The notes under the pieces: model-generated
Seen by the model: only the letters and a program-made list of their open reading frames with translations
Told to the model about the DNA's origin: nothing
The model's database searches: none
Translations under genes and position numbers: made by a program
DNA from: Deltaproteobacteria bacterium
GTDB lineage: Bacteria; Myxococcota; Myxococcia; Myxococcales; 40CM-4-68-19
Reading direction: 5' to 3'
NCBI GenBank assembly: GCA_018266095.1
Contig: JAFEBC010000764.1
Coordinates: forward strand, 1 to 7,267
DNA length: 7,267 nt
Part shown: positions 5,982-7,267 of the stretch, piece by piece
Numbering within the stretch: the first letter of the stretch is position 1
Layout of the letters: the number at the start of each line of letters is the position of its first letter

Positions 5982-6764
5982 ATGAACCTCCTGCTCCTCT
6001 CCCCCGACGAGCTGCGCCCCGACGGCACAGCCACGCTCACCGGCCGCCGCCTCCTGCACGCGCGCGAGATCCTCAAGGCCCAACCCGGCGACACGCTGCG
6101 CTGCGGTGTCCTGGGCGGCCTCACGGGCACGGGGACCATCGTGTCGCTCACCGAGGACGCACTGGCGCTGAGCCTCTCGCTCACCGAGCCGCCCCCGCCG
6201 CGCGCGCAGGTGGATCTCTTGTTGGCGATGCCGCGACCCAAGGCGCTCAAGCGGCTCCTGCCGCAATTCGCACAACTGGGCATCGACCGCGTGGTGCTCC
6301 TGAACGCGGCCCGCGTGGAGAAGAGCTACTTCTCCTCGCCGGCGCTGCACGCGGACACGCAGCGCGAGCTCCTCGTGCAGGGCCTGGAGCAGGCCAAGGA
6401 CACGCGGCTGCCGGAGGTCCTGGTGCGCGAACGCTTCAAGCCATTCGTGGAGGACGAGCTGGACGCGATGTTCCCGCAGCACGAGCGGCTCGTGGCGCAT
6501 CCGCACACGCTGGCGCTGACGCCAACGCAAACGCCAACGCCAACGCAAACGCAAACGCAAACGCCAACGCAAACGCCAACGCCTGCGCCTACGCGCGTCC
6601 TCCTCGCCATCGGCCCCGAGGGCGGCTGGGTCCCCTTCGAGCTCGAACTGCTCGCGGCCCACCGCTTCACCGCCTGGTCCGCGGGCCCACGCATCCTGCG
6701 CACCGAGACCGCCGTGCCTTTCCTGCTCGGGATGCTCTCGGCACACGCCGGGGGCCCGCGTTAG
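5982..6764 (+). CDS. rsmE: 16S rRNA (uracil1498-N3)-methyltransferase RsmE
   Basis: The protein has 260 residues, close to the usual family length of about 240-250. It methylates N3 of U1498 in 16S rRNA of the 30S subunit using S-adenosylmethionine. The N-terminal part, about 1-70, fits the PUA-like RNA-binding domain (RRLLHAREILKAQPGD). The C-terminal SPOUT/trefoil-knot domain carries LLLAMPRPKALKRLLPQF (79-96), RVEKSYFSSPAL (111-122), GLEQAKDTRLPEV (134-146), and the two SAM-binding motifs IGPEGGW (210-216) and GPRILRTETA (235-244). A Thr-Pro/Thr-Gln tract at 180-203, encoded by a 6-bp repeat, is inserted in the linker just before IGPEGG. Family members normally have a short ordinary linker there, so the tract should be a flexible loop that leaves the knot intact. 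The ATG is chosen from the N-terminal family fit; no clear Shine-Dalgarno is present. It probably shares a transcript with pepQ, 12 bp downstream. Confidence 0.92.
   Translation: MNLLLLSPDELRPDGTATLTGRRLLHAREILKAQPGDTLRCGVLGGLTGTGTIVSLTEDALALSLSLTEPPPPRAQVDLLLAMPRPKALKRLLPQFAQLGIDRVVLLNAARVEKSYFSSPALHADTQRELLVQGLEQAKDTRLPEVLVRERFKPFVEDELDAMFPQHERLVAHPHTLALTPTQTPTPTQTQTQTPTQTPTPAPTRVLLAIGPEGGWVPFELELLAAHRFTAWSAGPRILRTETAVPFLLGMLSAHAGGPR
6519..6590 (+). repeat. Hexanucleotide tandem repeat (ACGCMA)n inside rsmE
   Basis: Ten uninterrupted 6-bp units, ACGCCA or ACGCAA, run from 6519 to 6578, followed by two decayed units ACGCCT and GCGCCT. In frame these read Thr-Pro and Thr-Gln dipeptides. Each unit is two codons, so gain or loss of units changes the length of the tract but never the frame. 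The mix of two unit types suggests growth by slippage plus point change. Confidence 0.95.
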
Positions 6765-6776
6765 ACTCCGCGTCCC

Positions 6777-7267
6777 ATGGCCCATGACCTCACGCAGCTC
6801 GCCCGCCTGCACGCCGCGCACGTCGACACGCAGAACCAGCTCTGCGCACGCGCGCTCGCCGCGCACGGCTTCGATGCGCTCGTCATCCACTCGGGCACGC
6901 CGGTGTCCAAGTGCCTCGTCGACGACCAGTCCTGGCCGCTGCGGCCCACGCCCTTGTGGCTGCAGTTCGCGCCGCTGTTCGAGGCCGGCTGCGCGCTGGT
7001 GATCGCGCCGGGCAAGAAGCCGCGGATGCTGCGCGCGCGCGAGCTCAATGTCTGGGAGGCGCCGCCGCCGCCCGAGAGCGACCACTTCTGGGCCGCGTTC
7101 GACGTCACCGAGATCGGCCCCGAGCACCTCAAGTCCGAGCTGCCGCAGGGCAGGGTGGCCTTCGTCGGCGACGACCTCGCGGCCGCGTCCAAGTGGGGCA
7201 TCCCCGCGGTCAATCCGCCCGAGCTGATGAAGGCGCTCGATCAGCTCCGCGTGCACAAGACGGCCTA
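6777..7267 (+). CDS. pepQ: Xaa-Pro dipeptidase (prolidase) PepQ, N-terminal part, 3' partial
   Basis: From ATG 6777 the frame is open to the window end: 163 codons of an enzyme usually about 440 residues long. It matches the N-terminal (non-catalytic) domain of PepQ: GFDALVIHSGTP (residues 31-42, as DALLIHSG in E. coli), CLVDDQSWPLRPTP (as FLDDHPYPFKVNP), a Trp/Phe-containing W-L-Q-F-A-P, then KWGIPAVNPPELMKAL and QLRVHKTA (as QLGIEASNINP and YYRSFKTEFE). PepQ cleaves dipeptides with C-terminal proline in the cytoplasm with a two-metal centre. The ligand residues are in the C-terminal domain beyond the window, so catalytic competence cannot be checked. It lies 12 bp after rsmE with no terminator between, suggesting co-transcription; no Shine-Dalgarno is evident. 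Confidence 0.85.
   Translation, partial: MAHDLTQLARLHAAHVDTQNQLCARALAAHGFDALVIHSGTPVSKCLVDDQSWPLRPTPLWLQFAPLFEAGCALVIAPGKKPRMLRARELNVWEAPPPPESDHFWAAFDVTEIGPEHLKSELPQGRVAFVGDDLAAASKWGIPAVNPPELMKALDQLRVHKTA

Noticed and set aside
6519..6590. CRISPR-like array
   Set aside because: The units are 6 bp with no spacers; it is a microsatellite within a coding frame.
5679..7256. 525-codon antisense open frame across the lipoprotein tail, rsmE and pepQ
   Set aside because: It crosses several plus-strand genes and includes an Arg/Trp/Leu run from the antisense of the 6-bp repeat; no domain is visible.

Overview
The window is very GC-rich with strong G/C at third codon positions, and its gene content looks like a Gram-negative, deltaproteobacterial/myxobacterial-type genome: outer-membrane barrel proteins of the Omp85 superfamily, a lipoprotein with bacterial Ig-like repeats, and a TetR-family regulator next to a di-iron protein. 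The lineage is an inference from composition and protein style, not from a marker gene.

Layout. Positions 1-2653 (+) hold two tandem, paralogous outer-membrane beta-barrel genes separated by 8 bp. The first lacks its 5' part and has an in-frame TAG at 9-11, exactly where its paralogue has Ser. The second is complete: signal peptide, two POTRA-like domains and a barrel ending in Phe. Both lack the (V/I)RG(F/Y) motif usual in Omp85 barrels. Positions 2666-4620 (-) hold a two-gene operon: a KstR2/FadR-like TetR regulator followed, with a 1-bp overlap, by a ferritin-like di-iron oxidase/oxygenase with two complete E...ExxH metal-binding halves. The genes at 2653 and 2666 converge with only 12 bp between them.

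Positions 4613-4755 form a divergent control region. It carries two identical copies of the 16-bp near-palindrome TTGGTCATTTGACCAA, 54 bp apart, and each copy contains one of the two candidate ATG codons of the TetR gene. They are the likely operators of the regulator. Positions 4756-5919 (+) encode a putative lipoprotein with three full Ig-like domains and a fourth that is cut short by a change of reading frame near 5800. Good coding signal continues in another frame to 5960, so the gene looks deleted or frameshifted.

Positions 5982-7267 (+) are housekeeping: rsmE (16S rRNA m3U1498 methyltransferase) with an in-frame hexanucleotide repeat that inserts a Thr-Pro/Thr-Gln tract just before its SAM-binding knot, then 12 bp later the 5' part of pepQ (Xaa-Pro dipeptidase), which runs off the window.

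The most interesting part is the TetR/di-iron unit with its duplicated start-codon-embedded operator. The family resemblances (acyl-CoA-type TetR, DExRH di-iron protein) suggest an inducible oxidation of a fatty-acyl or similar hydrophobic substrate, but the substrate cannot be read from the sequence. There is no stretch longer than 300 bases without a gene.
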